64,000 nucleotides of DNA from Serilophus lunatus (Eukaryota; Chordata; Aves; Passeriformes; Eurylaimidae). A program made the position numbers and the translations under genes. How positions within the stretch are numbered: position 1 is the first letter of the stretch; each line of letters starts with the position of its first letter. The DNA is taken from NCBI GenBank assembly GCA_013399895.1, contig VXBA01005360.1, forward strand, positions 846,453 to 910,452, read 5' to 3'. The notes beneath the pieces were generated by a model that saw only the letters and a list, made by a program, of their open reading frames with translations, was not told where the DNA came from and did no database searches. Positions 1 through 13,705 of this stretch are shown piece by piece.

Positions 1-3000
1 AGTGGGAGGAGGAAGCAACAAGGAATACATTTCTGGAAAACTAACAGCCATCATCAGAAAGTAATGAGACTTCTGGTTTGGGCTTTGTAAGTCTCTCCAA
101 CATATTGTACATGTACCGTTCACACATATTCCTAAAAGTGCAGGAGATTCTCTTCATGTAACCAACCACAGAGGTTTTATTTTTCAGCTATTTCTTTGTG
201 CATTTCAGAAAACAACATTAGAATACTTTAAAACTGTTATTAACCTGAAATCTCTTAAGGTTATTGCCAAAGCATTTTTGCAGAAAAGACTTCGGTATGG
301 AAGAAACTATATTAGCTTTTAAAATACACTGTGTGGCCTGTTAACAGTCCATATTGTGATCAGGAAGGTAGCTGTGAGAATGGAAGGAATATCACCATTT
401 TAACATGTGCTTCGTCAGAGATGAATTGGCTTTCTTTTAAGACCATTTTGCAGTTCTAGGGGTTGATGGTTTTCAGATACATCAAATACGGTAAGAAGGT
501 GGGTAGGCTCTAAAATCCTGAGGTAGAATAATTCTCTTCGAAAATTAAATAATTGATATTACCATGATAATTAAGTAGGATTATATGACTTTTTCTCATA
601 AAAGCTCTTCAGAGTAAGGAACATTTCTGTATTTTTAAGAGCCATGTAAATTTAAGATCTGATGTATGTAGCATGTAGTTAGGAAATCAAAGCCACATAG
701 GCCTGGTAGCAATCCAGAGAATGAATACCTATTTGCCTCTGCACCTCTGTGTTCCCTTTCTGTATGGAGAGGCTGCAGGCATCCAGGGATCTGGATGTAA
801 AAAAAAGAAATAGCACAGAGAGAGAGTATTACTCTGAAATATTGCCTTGCAGATATTCCAAGAAGAAGACAGTAAAACTTCTGAGAGAAGGTTAAAAGGA
901 ACAAATAATTAATTTCTCTAACCATTTCTCCAAATCATAACTCATCAGTTCTCAAATTATAGCAGATCTGTTTCTAAGCATTTTCATTATTTAATATGGG
1001 GTTCCTAAATTGCAGGTCTTGATTTCACACAGTTGACTTCCCTTTCCTGCATACCATACCAGTGTATGTGACTCACTTGTGTGGTTAATTTGTCATGCAC
1101 TGAATAGCTCTTCCTGCCCAATCCAGAAAAATCAGTCCTTAAAGTTGACTTTTTCTTCTTCTGTTAAAGCTATTTTTTTAGTCCTATATTATTCTGGTTT
1201 ATTAAATAAGACATCTTTGATTCATACAATGTATTTTATAATTGAAAAAGGCATAGCTGTGATTTTTTTTTAAGGATTTTGATTTATTCGTGACATTCAA
1301 GGGGAAAATGAACTGGGCTAGGGTTAAAAGCATAGCTGTTAATGACAGCCTCCAACAGGGATCTTTCTATCCCTGGAGGCTGAGATTACCTGTGCAGAAA
1401 AGAATTCACCAGGAAAAGAAAATGCCATGCTAAATTTAAAAGAAATTCCTTATTGCTCATCTACTTAAAACGAAAGTTTGGGTTTGCTTCTTTTGTGCAG
1501 CTCTTCTTAAACAGTTCAAAAGTTTTTCTCCTGGGTTCTGAGGGGTAATGCCAAATAGTGTTTATTTTGTGTTTTCACAGCTGGAGAACCCCCTACAGTT
1601 AGGCATGGCTCTTCTTGTAGGAGGGTTGTTTCTTTCTACAGTAGTGACTCATTCTGAAGATTAATGTGGACAGAAAGTACTTTTGGGATTTTTGTGCAAT
1701 CTGGACTGGTGCATTCTTTCAGATAATGGGGCTGTGGTTCACCTTTGCTTTGCATGTGCATTCTGATTTGTGTCAGGTAAAATTCCACTGTGAGTGAGGG
1801 CAAATCCCTCGCACATGGCCCAAAACATTGTCCTGCTTTTCCAGGACACTGTAAGCATGTGGCATATTCTCCTAGATTTCAGGCTAAACAGTGCAATGGT
1901 TTGAGCAGACTTGTCTCCCAGTGTGATCAATGGGAGTGGAAAGTACTCAGCATTTCTCAAGACCAGGCCTGAACCTTTGGCAAGAGGTGAAGCTTATCCA
2001 AGATACTGAACATTTAGTCACTGAAATGGTAGTGATACCCGACCAGAGTGAGAGCATCTACTCAGGCATTCATTATTACAAATTTTGAGTACTACATGAG
2101 TGTGTGACTAAAAATGTCTCTTCTTTCCACTCTCAAGTCTTGTCTGACCTGCTCCCAGGCTACCAGGTTTCTTATCTTTAGCTTTGCCTTTGCTCGTGCT
2201 TATTCTGCTCTGTTCATGCTCTGTCATGCAAACATTAAAAGAAATGGGACTAACCAAGCATATTTGACTGACAGGATAAAGGTTATTTAAAATACTTAAC
2301 TCCCTCATCTTCCCGTGATGCTCTTTGTGTTATATGTAATGTGGGTCCAGATCACATGGCTTTAATTAACTGTGGCCAAGGGTGTTGCCCCATACCCACA
2401 TTGTACTTGGTGATAAAAGTCAAATTCGTTTTTTTATACAGATCTGACTTATTTTCAAAAAGCTGTGATATGTTCAGATGCGGAAAAATTGCCTTGTCCT
2501 GAAATTATAATTGCTTTGCCCTTCCAGCCATGCTGTTATTTTGAGGACATACTAATTTTCAGAGGTATTTTAGTTGAGCCAAATCCATGTAGGTAGAGGT
2601 GGGGTTAATTCCACTGCATTCACTGAGGTAACCTAGGATTTACCTTAGTGTGTTTGGCCCATGGCCTCACCCAGTCTTATGACAGCCCCAATAAGAAGAA
2701 AGGTCAATGCTGCTCCCTAGTGGCACTGGGCTTTGTGCAGACCCAAGTATTCAGCGACATTATTTTTATGTCCTTTCTTGTCTTACCCCATCAGTGTTCC
2801 CATTAAAAAGCTTGATTTTACGGGTGGTAAAAATCTCTTTTCCCTGGAACCTGACAAGTGGTGTATGATCTTTTCCAGAATTTCCATCAGAAACTGGTGC
2901 TTCAACCCCACAAATAATAGCATCAGACTAAAATATGAAATATATGAGATATAATCCATCATTGAAGGCTTACCTACTACTTCATTTTTCTGGGTTTTAG

Positions 3001-3682
3001 ACCTCAGCATGATTATTTAATAAGTATAGATATATTCTATGATTTCAAGAATAAATAAATAAATTATTAAAAGAAATGAAAATATTCTTTTAAAGAGTGA
3101 ACTAAAATGCAGTTGAAAGCAAAAACACAAAGATACTCAAGTGCCTTGCCACTTCTAAATTGAGGCTTTAAAACCTGTATTGTGAAGCAAATAAATCGTT
3201 TAAATCTGGGCAACAATTACTACACATAGCTTTGAAATATTATGAAACATCCCTTTTATTGCCTTACCCTCATCTTGACCCACACCCTTCTCTCAGTCCC
3301 TATTCTTGTGAATAAAGATTCTTCCGTGCAATTCCTTTTGAAACTTACTGCTTTTAATCACTCTAAAGAGACATATGTTGCACCATCCAGTCAAGAGCTG
3401 AGCAACTTTCTTCCAAAGCACTGACCGTTTTTCTGACAAAAAGACTCAGAAAACTGAGACCTAAGCCAGAAAATTGTGCTGTCCGCAAAATAATTTCTAC
3501 CAAGCACACTGAGGAGCTACACTCGTCAGCGTCTATTCATGGAGATCAGTGTACTACTGCAAAATTAAATATTTAAGCTCCTTTAAGCAAAAATGTTCTG
3601 AAGTAAACTGCCACACAATATAATCAATATAATGGGGAAACTGCATAAATATTCAGACCTAACATTGTTTTTCATTTCACAG
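1..3682 (+). other. CDK6: CDK6 intron (partial), no exon seen
   Basis: AT-rich non-coding sequence ending in a pyrimidine-rich tract and AG just before the first recognised CDK6 exon. All open frames here are short, lack homology I recognise and lack splice context. I see no RNA gene or clear interspersed repeat. The assignment as intron rests only on the downstream exon starting in mid-codon (the last base of an Asp codon). Confidence 0.85.
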
Positions 3683-3818
3683 TGTAATTGGACTCCCAGA
3701 AGAAGAAGACTGGCCTAATGATGTTGCCCTTCCAAGAAATGCTTTTACTTCCAGACCTGCACAACCTATTGAAAAATTTGTACCAGATATTGATGAACTA
3801 GGCAAAGACTTGCTTCTT
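3683..3818 (+). CDS. CDK6: CDK6 penultimate coding exon
   Basis: 136 bp: one base completing a split Asp codon, then 45 whole codons. Acceptor TTTCACAG and donor GTGAGT are both good. It encodes the segment from VIGLPEEEDW to GKDLLL, a late kinase-domain region. It matches human CDK6 with a few conservative changes, for example Glu for Gly after GLP. Confidence 0.97.
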
Positions 3819-5577
3819 GTGAGTTTCTGTTTGTTGTTCCCCATGTCGCATGACTGATAGTTCCCACTGTGCCTGCAACATGCCAAGAAACAATTAAGTT
3901 TCCATTTAATAGAGTTATCAAAGAAAAGTTCAAAAATAGCTAGACAATATCATGTAAGTCTGTGAAAAAACAGCATAGAACATTGCCTTTGGCTCAAGAG
4001 TCATCAGAGCTGAGAATAGTTCAAGGTTAGGAAACTGGGTAAGGGAAGTATCTGTTTGACCTGTCTCTAAGACCTTATCTTTAGGTCCTCATTACTGACT
4101 ACTGTAGTACCACATTCAGCCATTCTTATAGTGTAGGCCTGACATGAGAACAAAAATAGATCTACCATTTTTTGTGGTATACTGCATCCACTATAAAGCA
4201 GCAAATAGACATGCTTCCTATTGAATGCTGAAGTCTTGAAACTTGGAATTCACCAATTGTTGCCTCTTACAAATGGAAAGACTGAACAGAAGCAAACAAA
4301 TTGGGCTGGTACAGCTATTTCCATCATTTTTTATAGATATGTTAGAAACCCCAGTCCTTAAGTTCAGTCTTGAAATGGAATATAGGAATGACGTTGCCTC
4401 AGTTTGCCTCTTGCTGTTCTTAAAATCCAGTTAAACTTGTTCTCTGGAAATCTTTCAAAGATCTTGACTCACATGGGCAAAGTAGAGTGGGCTCAGTGCA
4501 ATTCTTGAAAGACTTGGTGCATCCCTTCAGGAACTGCTGTCTGGCCAAAGTTACCTCAACAGCAGATCATCCTCCATTGTCCTTATGACTGCAGCTCCCA
4601 GCTGCAGAAAGCTGGATTACAAATAGACACTTGAAATAACAAGGGAGAAACACATCTGTTGTGCTTGCAGGTAGCCCGGAAGTGGAGGCGAGACATGGAA
4701 CAAGTATTAGATTCTGGGAACAAGGAATGAATATGGAATGAGAGTTCAGTGAATGTGAGGCATGATGGAGGAGGGAGTAGACAAATACCTATGCCTAGAA
4801 GGTGAAGTGGGAAGTGAATCTGTTCCTGCAAGGCAAAGAGATGATAACTGGGAGCCACAGATGAAAGGGGAGAGTAGGACTGAAAGTCACTGACATTTCA
4901 GAAGTTAGATGGTAGAAATTATGATATAAGAAAAGGAAGTAGGAGTAGGAAGTGGTTAGACAGGGATAGTAGGAAGAACAGTATTTGGAAGTGAATGAAA
5001 AGAGAGGAACAAGGTATAAAACAGAGCTGCGAGAGAGATTTCAGTGCTGGCTGGACAAAGGCTGGGATAGAGATAGGGAAAGAAAGCCATCAAAGTGTGA
5101 CTAGGAAATACAGGAAGAAACAGAACACAAATCATTGGCATCTCCTGTGCATGTGAATTCAAGAGAAGCTGTATTCTGGGATTTTCAAAACTATGAATAC
5201 TTGAATTTTGTAGCATGTAATTTTCTTCAAGTGTTAGAGATGCCATGTTCTTATATTATGACCCCACTACTTGTTTTAATATGGATGGCCATCGTGCACC
5301 ACCTACTGAGACCCTCTTGTGTCTCATACTGATCACAAACTGAAGGTGGTATGCATTAATGTAGGTATGGAGTGATATAGCACTGTTAACTGTACATTTT
5401 AGTTAAAACAGCTTGTTTTTATATTTTCAGAAATGCTTAGCATTCAATCCAGCCAAGAGGATATCTGCCTATGTTGCTCTCTCTCACCCATATTTCCATG
5501 ATCTGGAGAAATTCAAGGAGAATCTGGACTGTCACATGTCATCCAGCCAAAACTCCAGTGAGATGAATGCATCATAA
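3683..5577 (+). CDS. CDK6: Cyclin-dependent kinase 6, last two coding exons (C-terminal lobe)
   Basis: CDK6 is the D-type-cyclin-dependent Ser/Thr kinase that phosphorylates RB in G1. Two exons are visible: 3683-3818 and 5431-5577, joined by a GT-AG intron, with the stop TAA at 5575-5577. They give 93 residues plus one split Asp codon. They correspond to the end of the kinase C-lobe and the C-terminal tail: VIGLPEEEDWPNDVALP, then the KCLAFNPAKRISAY and LSHPYF motifs, ending SSEMNAS. This is nearly identical to vertebrate CDK6, whose human end is SELNTA, and the tail length is as expected for a protein of about 326 aa. The ATP-binding lobe, activation loop and catalytic residues lie in exons left of the window. 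CDK4 is excluded by the long Ser/Asn-rich tail. Confidence 0.97.
3819..5430 (+). other. CDK6: CDK6 last intron
   Basis: 1.6 kb GT-AG intron, phase 0. The purine-rich stretch around 4.66-5.1 kb contains antisense open frames, but these have no recognisable protein similarity. I see no gene or identifiable repeat in it. Confidence 0.9.
5431..5577 (+). CDS. CDK6: CDK6 terminal coding exon
   Basis: 48 codons plus TAA, entered in phase 0 after ATATTTTCAG. It begins KCLAFNPAKRISAY and ends in the poorly conserved tail HMSSSQNSSEMNAS. The stop falls at the same place as in human CDK6 relative to the motif. Confidence 0.97.
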   Translation, partial: KCLAFNPAKRISAYVALSHPYFHDLEKFKENLDCHMSSSQNSSEMNAS

Positions 5578-5932
5578 GTGCTGACTGAAGATGAACCATA
5601 AATGAACAAGACATGTAGCTGACAAGGCCACTGTCCCATACAAACCACATAGCTGTCCTAGCGAAGATCATTATTTGGAGGTTTTATGCACTTACCTTTT
5701 ATTCTGGGATTGTGATGTGCTTATCCATGGAAATCAATCTAGTTTACTTTTATCAGAGCAATGCAAGGGCCAGGGCTTTGACCTGCTCCCATTGCAGCTT
5801 TATGTTTGTTTTGTTTTTGTTTTGTTTATCTACCTGGGAAAACTCCAGACGAAGAAAAGCTGCTGACCAGTTTTGCTGCCATTTTATTCTTCTAATATTG
5901 AATGCTGCCAGTGTGGAGTTTGATGATCGAGT

Positions 5933-5940
5933 CACTGCCA
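5933..5940 (+). promoter_or_regulatory. Candidate miR-34 family 8-mer site in CDK6 3' UTR
   Basis: CACTGCCA, the full 8-mer complement of the miR-34/449 seed, 356 bases after the CDK6 stop. CDK6 is an established miR-34a target in mammals. That this particular site functions here is inference. Confidence 0.5.
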
Positions 5941-5952
5941 AAACATGATGCA

Positions 5953-5972
5953 ATCTCTCTCTCTCTCTCTCT
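5953..5972 (+). repeat. (CT)n microsatellite
   Basis: A short uninterrupted TC/CT dinucleotide run of about nine to ten units in the proximal CDK6 3' UTR. Confidence 0.85.
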
Positions 5973-8900
5973 AGCTGCTGAAGCATGATTTGGTACTTTT
6001 TTATTATTATTTTATGATCTCTTACAGTGATATTTAAAGAATGGCATTGAAATATCAGATCTCTGCAACCTGCAGTTAACTGATACATATGTTAATACAT
6101 CCAGCTACTGTTCATTCGTGGCATATATGCAGGTGCTTGCCCACTTCAAAACTTGGATGGATTTTTTTATCGTTTCATTGCTCTATAAAAACAAGAGTGA
6201 TGATAGTGGTCGTAATAAATGTCTCAACTTCTGGGGTTTTTTCATACACAAACAAGTTACTGTCTAGCTATGTTTGTGTGCACGTTTCAAAAAACTGTCC
6301 TGTTCTTAAAGACTCTTTCAGTTTCCAAGTGGTCAATTTGTGTTGAAATGCAGGCACATTCTAGCCCCTCATTCCCCGTGGAAACAGCTGCAAGAATATT
6401 CTCTTTATCTCATTCAAAATTTTCTGATATGCAGCTCAAAGATGTGAGCAGAGCCAATGAAAATCAATACAGATTTTCACCTTCAACCCATTCTGATTAT
6501 CAGCCAAAAAGGAAAAGAGAAAAAATATTTGTGATTTAGAAGCAGAGAATCCTATGCCTGTAATAAGCACAGATAGGTATGTGTGCTGCATTGTATGCTG
6601 TAGACTGCGCTGCCTTACCTGCAACACCCCTTCATGCGTCAGAAGTGCATGAACGCGACTGTCTCAAAATCCCTCAGATGTCACTTATTAAGCAGACTTG
6701 TCTTCTATGCAGAAATGCATGACCTTCTCTCCTAAACCACCATGTGGGTATACTGGCACATGCCTCTCCACTAGGGTTAATGTGCTATTATTGAATGTCA
6801 CAATAACTAAGCAATTCACATATCTTTATAGCACAGTTATTTTAAATATTACGTGAAATCTTTATATTTAGTATTTTTACCTTAACTAAAATATATTTTC
6901 CATATTTTGAAAAGAAACTTTTATTTTTTTAACACTGTACTGGGGAAAAAGAAATATTTTAAATACATTAAAGCTGTTCCCTAGGATGACTTTAGTGCAT
7001 TTACCTGGATATGACTTGGGGGTATAACTTAGGAGTAGAACTTACACTAAGTGAGGCAGCCAGCTTTGCTTACTCCTGTCACAGTCCTCCTGTGACAGTC
7101 CATTAGGCTTCTCTCTTCCTCATCTCTGTTTCATCTTGTCTAGGTAGTGAACCAGCATTATATCCTCATCCACAGCATGCTTGGCAGAAGCAGGTCTTTA
7201 GCAGTGAGCTGAGCAGTGTCATTTTTGCAGTTGTGACAGAGGAGCTTGTAGCCGTCTCCCTGGCAGCTCTCTCACTCCTGCGACAGACTGGCCGATGTGG
7301 CAAACTTCAATGTTAACTGTTTCATGTATCTGCACTGTTTGGGACATGGTCCACTGCTAGGATACTGAGTGGATCTTACTTGTCTCTTGGATAAAGCTTT
7401 CTGTTACTGTTAGACACATAAGTGTGTGATATGTGGTTAAATTAAGTCTGCTGTAGAGAAGCCAGATTTTGAAAGGACCACTTGCATGTTTGCATGCAGT
7501 GGCCTGTGCTTTTCTTCATGCCCAGAATGAGCCTATGCAAAACTTACCAGCATGAACAGGCAAGTTGCAAATTAGGCCTGGCAAGAGCATGCACAAGGCA
7601 TCTGCACACAGAGATACCACAGATGCATAACATAAGAATTTTGGAAGCTCCACGAGCAGCAAGCTGAAGGCCAGGGAGCGGTCACAGCAGCTAACCCTCT
7701 AATGCTGGCTTTGCCTTTGTGATTCTCTGTTCCTACATCCAAGGGGAGTTATGAAACCACTGTATTGGTGTTCTCCCAACCCAATTCCTCCACAGGTCAG
7801 TGGACCCGAGTGTGAATAATTTTTAACATTCAAATAAAAGGATGTGCCAGAGTGAAACTTTTGCTAACAATTTTTAAACACTAATTAGAACAACAAACAG
7901 AGCCAAAATTCAGGAGACTGTTGCAACAGTAGCAAATAGAAAAGTTTTCTATAGGATTTAGCGCTTTCAAAAACATTCCACATTTTACCTAGTGCTGAGC
8001 TGTATCTATTACACAAACCTTATCAGGGCATTCAGCTGGTGTGGCTTCCCAGCAACTGTTCAGGGAATTCTCCCCAACTAACAGAGGATGAAACTGCAAG
8101 TGAGGAGCCCAATTTTCAAATTAGGCTTAAAACTCCCAGATAGAAATGTGCATCTGTTCCATGACGGAAGAACCTGTGATATTAAACTTGGCAAACAAAG
8201 GCTAGAAGAGAATATGATTGCAGAATGTAGGTGCATAATTAGGGTAAAATGAAAAAGAGAGGAGAGAACGCCTTAAGCCAAAGGTTAGTGTTGGCCCAAA
8301 AACTAATGAGAATGTGGAAATCACAAGGAAGTTAACTACTGGACCCGTATTTCCCAATCAGTAGTATCAGAAAAAGAGTTCAAAGAGCAGCAGAGCAAAA
8401 TAGAGGCTGGGTTCCTGAATCAAAAGCAGAGCTTCTGCAACGTGGTACTGTATGTTGTCTAATGTAGTGGGATCAGGTTATAAATGAGGTTATTCAGGAG
8501 AACAGCTTGCAAAGGGCTGCATTAATGGTCACATTCTGGAACATCCTTCCAGTGGGAATGGCAGGAACAAAAACAAGAAATCTAAGTTCTGTTTTGGCAG
8601 GGTTAGGGAAAATATTTCCCTAATGGGGTCCTTATGGTAGCAAGGGCCTAGATTCAAAGGACCAACAGTTTTTCAAATTACCTCTTTTTTCCAAGAAATT
8701 CCATTTGACATGCCATAGACTTAGTCTTATTCCAGTCTTCCCTGCCAAACTGTGGGGCTTCACTTACATTAGTAAACTGAGAAAGCCTGTTGTCTGGCTG
8801 GATAAAGTGCTGTCATTGGCTAAAATCATGCCAGAAATCATGCTTATAATTAGACAGCATAGACAACTGTGGGACTATGCTCAAATCCATGCCCTTGCTC

Positions 8901-11900
8901 TTCTTACTTTACTGGTATAACTCTAGTATACTCATTGCTGCCATACGTGTAGAGTGTAGGAGTTGCGTATGTGAAAAAGAAAGCGCTGTGATGAAAACTC
9001 TTTGTACACCCTTTAAGTAAGATTTCAGAGTGCAGTTCTTGATAGCTAAGCCTGTATGTGTTCTACAGGAGTGGTTCAACAGCAGCTAAAAATACTGAAT
9101 AACAAAAGATATATTAAGAATAGCTCCTAGAGCACCCACAGCCAGGCACTGTGCTCTTCTGAGCAGAGAACAGAGTGTTCTAAGTAATGGAAGGAGCAAT
9201 TTCTATCTCCCACGAAACTTTTTTTTTTTATTAGTACTACATAGTTCTGCAGAAAAAACAGACCCAATAGACAAGTAAAAAAAATCACCAAAGCCAGCTA
9301 GGTAAATACTGATTGCTGCACCATAGAAATCCATATGGAGCAGCCCTTCTTAATCTTCAACCTGACCACACTCACACTAGCCTTCCAATCCTTCTCCTTC
9401 AACTTTCTTATGGAAACAGGCTTCAGTGATGCTCACAGGTGCTATTTCCAACAAGGTTCTTCCAAATTTTCAATAGGTGCACAATAGGTGTCAATGCCTC
9501 CGACATCCCTGTTAGCAAGTGTTGCTTCTTTTAGTCTCGCAGCCTAGAACCAATGACTAGAAAAGAACCTCTTTGTGCACCTCCTTGCTTAGCCTTAGTT
9601 TTGCATACACCTGTGTTGCCTTCTGTGTGCCTAGTAAAATTCTAAAAATAGAGTTTGTGCATATTTCTGTGTAGGCTGTGCCCACACTCCAGGTTTTTTC
9701 AGCCTATTATTCTACAATGTTAGAGCATCTTTTCCTGTTATTTCTCTCCTAAAACACAAAAAAATGGGGACATCATGTTTGCAAATACTGAAACTTAGTG
9801 CTATGTGTACAGAGCCTTCTTCATGAAAGGAATTGCTAAATTGCAGCATTTAAGAATCTTTTGCATGAGGGCTGTATCCAGCATCCTAAGTCTTACTTGG
9901 TTTTTCAATGGTTGTTTTGGTGAAGAAGAAAATACTGTGCTGTGCTACTTTTTGCAGGTTCACTCACTGTCTTTGAGAGGTGTGTTTTATTATACTTAAA
10001 ATTCTCTCTTCTGTTAGGTATTAGACCAACCTTAATATGGAAATTAAAGAGAAACCATGCTGTTTTGGTCTTTTAGCCAAGAAACTTGGAGCACTTATCT
10101 GACTCACAACTGAAAAAATATCAGTTGTCAAATACCTGTATGAATCAGAAACCACACAGTTTGGCTTCAAAGGCCACATAAATTAATTATGTTCCATGTA
10201 TAAGACACATTTGAATAATGAGAAAGTTTATTCTAAGAACTCTGTTTTATAGAACCACTTTGCTAGTATTTTTCATATACAGTAGTTTCAGGAATAGATT
10301 GACTTTTATATACAATGTGAATTAGAAGATACTAGGCTATTTGAGTGATTTTGTTGTGTTATGCTTGAAGCTTGAAATGATTGCAAGCTTAGGAACCTAA
10401 CATATTTATTTTATTGCTACAAAACTGCTTCTAAATATCAAGATGATGTTAACAGGATTTCATACTTCTTTAATGTGTAAATTATTTTCTTAAAATTAGT
10501 ATGTTAGAAAAAGCATTTTTCCAAACTGTAGTGGTGGGGGAAGATTTAAGGAACATATTTTTACTTTTGCAGAGAGATGAAACCTTCAGTAACTGACTGT
10601 CAATAAGCTATCACTTACTTTTACTTCCTTTTGATTGCTAAGCCTTGAGTAAAAAGGTTACTTTTGATGAATAAAAAGTTCAGAAACAATCTCTAGAAAA
10701 GTAAATGGGGTTTTATGTTTAACCTTCCAAATTTCATTTTCATATCCCTTTTTTTTAAAGCAAGTACAGTTCAGATGTACAAAAACATGGCTACAATTTT
10801 AACAGTCTAACAGGCTGTACAACTCAAAGTAGGAGTTTTATTTGTGAGCTGTTTATTATATCTCTGTTTTGCAAATTATTAGATAATGACTGTAATATAA
10901 TTCTAGTTTCTGAGTAGACTTTTTAACCTTCAAATCCCAATAATTTATGTAAAACAGTAAGAAGTTTTGTCATTGATTTAAATTAACTAGGCCATTAAAA
11001 GAAGAAAGATGTGGACATATGAACTGACAAGTATACTTTTGGCAAGTGTTGTTTCTTCCCTTTAGTTTGAAGCATAGCAAGTATTGCATTCTGATATGCA
11101 ATATAATGCACAATATGAGACCCATAAAGACCACTTAGGAATAGTGTGCCCAGGTAATATGAAAAGAGGGTCATTAAGTTCTTGAAGAATCCAGCTGAAA
11201 ATGATTCTTTAGCTGTAACACTCAAAATTTTGAAACATATATTTTTCCATTAAAAAATATTCTGAAAAATTAATGTGTATGTTTTTAATTCAGTGATAGG
11301 CACCCAAACAGAACTGAATCAAGTAGGAATTTGTTCTCAAAAATTATTCTACCAGGCCAAGTAGGTACCACAAGTTCTCTATATACTCATCAGAAGCTAA
11401 AATTAACCAGCAACATTCTTAGATGAAAGCCTTTTGCTTTCTGGGTAGAAAAACCCAAGGTTGCTGTGAGTAAAGTTAGAGGAAAATTTGCTTTGAGTCC
11501 TGTGAGAGCTGCTGCAGTATTCAAATCTCCAACCTTCATTGAAAGCCTGTGCAAAACAGCAAAGATAAATCAAAACTCCTTAACCATATGGTCTTTTTTC
11601 CTACACATTAAATAGTTTATCTGTGTTAGAATATATTGGTGGGCTTTATCCAGCCCAATGTTACTGAGACTTTGGCAAGGCTAGAGAAAGTAAAAACTTT
11701 TGCTATGGATATTTGGATTCTGGGTGATTGTGGTAGAGCAGATTTTTTTGTTTCCAAAGAAGATCAGACAAAAGATACTGCCTTCTTTAAAACAAACAAA
11801 CAAGCAAACAACTAAAACACCCAAACCAAAAAAACAACTGACATTTAGTAAAGTCTGAAAAGGAGATTTTAAGAAATTATTGGGAAAATATGGTCAAGAT

Positions 11901-13197
11901 GAGTGAAAACCAGCGTATTTTTAATGTGAGAAATGTCAATGCAAAAACTGTGTATTAAATATGCATTGAATCTGATACTTTTTCACTGACCTTGCCAAGT
12001 TGCTCGGGATTTATGGAAGAAAAGCACCCAAGTATGAACTTAGGCTAACTACCACTTAAATGTTCATTTGCACTAAAGCAACCTATAGTGTTTGACTTAA
12101 AGGAGACAGGAAAACACGTAATGTTAAATTTGTGATTTACTTTGGTGATGACAACATGGATATGTTGTAAAGCTGCCAAGCTCATTTTTGAGCAAGCCAA
12201 ATTTGCATTCACACTATTAGCTTTCTGTACCTTAAGCCCATCCATATGCCAGAAAAAAACATGTTTTCTAGTGTTGAGATACTCAATCCATTGACGTGCT
12301 CATGTTAAATGCAGCCAAAGACCACTGTCTCTGCCACTGAATGGAACATGAATTTTCACAGACTGACAGCTTCCTTTGTAGAATTACACCTAAAGAGTAT
12401 GTAGCTGACATTCAGCAACATGGAGCCCTTCCTCTTATTCCAATTTTCACACATACATGATGTTTTATGAATTGTCTGTCTGCTTTTTAAAAAAAAAAAA
12501 CAAAAACCAAAAACCAAACCAAAAAAAAACCCAGCTCTTGAATGTTAGGATCCATTCTGAGTAGCTAGATGAGGGAGGAAAATTGTGATGGGATCCAAAA
12601 ATAGGAAAAATAGGCAGAGAGTAGGAGAGTTGACATGTGGAAAAGTTGCATATAAACGGAGGAGGAAGACTTTTTTCCCACGTGTTTTGTTTTATCCTGT
12701 CATTTACTTTCATAAGCATAAGATGATAAAGCAAGACTCTTGCACGAGATTTTAGTTCCAGATACTTGTTATACCAACTCAAGTCATGAGTTTCAGCGCA
12801 GTTTTTCAACATAGCAACAGCTCTATTTTTTAAATCAGATTTTGCAGAAGCTAGAGCTTTTTCTGGGTAGATACAAAAAAAGTCTTATGAAACAGCTCAA
12901 GACCAGATGAAGCTGGCCACAGAGACAGTGCCTGCCATTTATTTGCTGACATTGAGGATCTACAGCTCTGCTGCAGGAGAACCACTAACAATGTCTATTA
13001 GTGTGCAGTGTTGTGCATTGCAAGCTGACTCCTGCTGCAAACTGCAAATCCTTTAGCAATCTGAAATGGCATGGGTTTGCACACTTGGATTTTGATAAGA
13101 TTATCTACATGCAAGTTTTGCTGGATCAGTCCAGGCAGTTCACCATCTTACAGGAACAAGTCTGAGAGCTTAGAAAGTCTGTTGAAATGCAATATAA

Positions 13198-13205
13198 AGC
13201 AATAA
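13198..13205 (+). promoter_or_regulatory. Candidate miR-137 8-mer site in CDK6 3' UTR
   Basis: AGCAATAA is a perfect 8-mer match to the miR-137 seed. CDK6 is a described miR-137 target. This sequence is short and could arise by chance in AT-rich UTR, so conservation is needed before accepting it. Confidence 0.3.
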
Positions 13206-13697
13206 TACAAAATTATCTGCCATGGGAAAAGTCTTTTTGTAGGTTGTGCAGCTGGAATGGAGCTTTCTGAGCTGCTGTGCCAACCTGAGAGCTACCGTTA
13301 ACTATTGTTATGTAACATCCAAAAATACAGAATATGAGGCATTTTGTTTGTGTTCAGTCCATGTGTGTGGGTGGCAGAGTTAAGTGTTGGCACAGAGGGG
13401 CTAATGTTGGTCCTCCTATTAAGCATCAGTAACTATAGGCTTTCCACAGAGACAAATACCACAGTTCCAGGGATGGGAAACTTAAAATTCTATACAGTAG
13501 TTCTCTGGCATTTGTTAAAAACATACAGTGAAAGATCACCCAACCACACAAGGTGTCCTTTCCTTATCCCAGATCATCCTTCTGTGATAGTGAAAGAAAC
13601 CTTGGAGAGTCTGTTCCTCAACAGTCTTCCAACATGCTGCTTCCTCTCTCTGCAGCAACAATTACCTATCAGTTGTATCTGACCCTGTTGGTACTTC

Positions 13698-13705
13698 CAC
13701 TGCCA
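13698..13705 (+). promoter_or_regulatory. Second candidate miR-34 family 8-mer site
   Basis: A second CACTGCCA, about 7.8 kb distal to the first within the presumed CDK6 3' UTR. It would only be present in transcripts using a distal poly(A) site. Confidence 0.35.

Noticed and set aside
5712..6088. Open frames of 78-111 codons after the CDK6 stop
   Set aside because: No family resemblance and partly made by the CT repeat. They lie in the 3' UTR.
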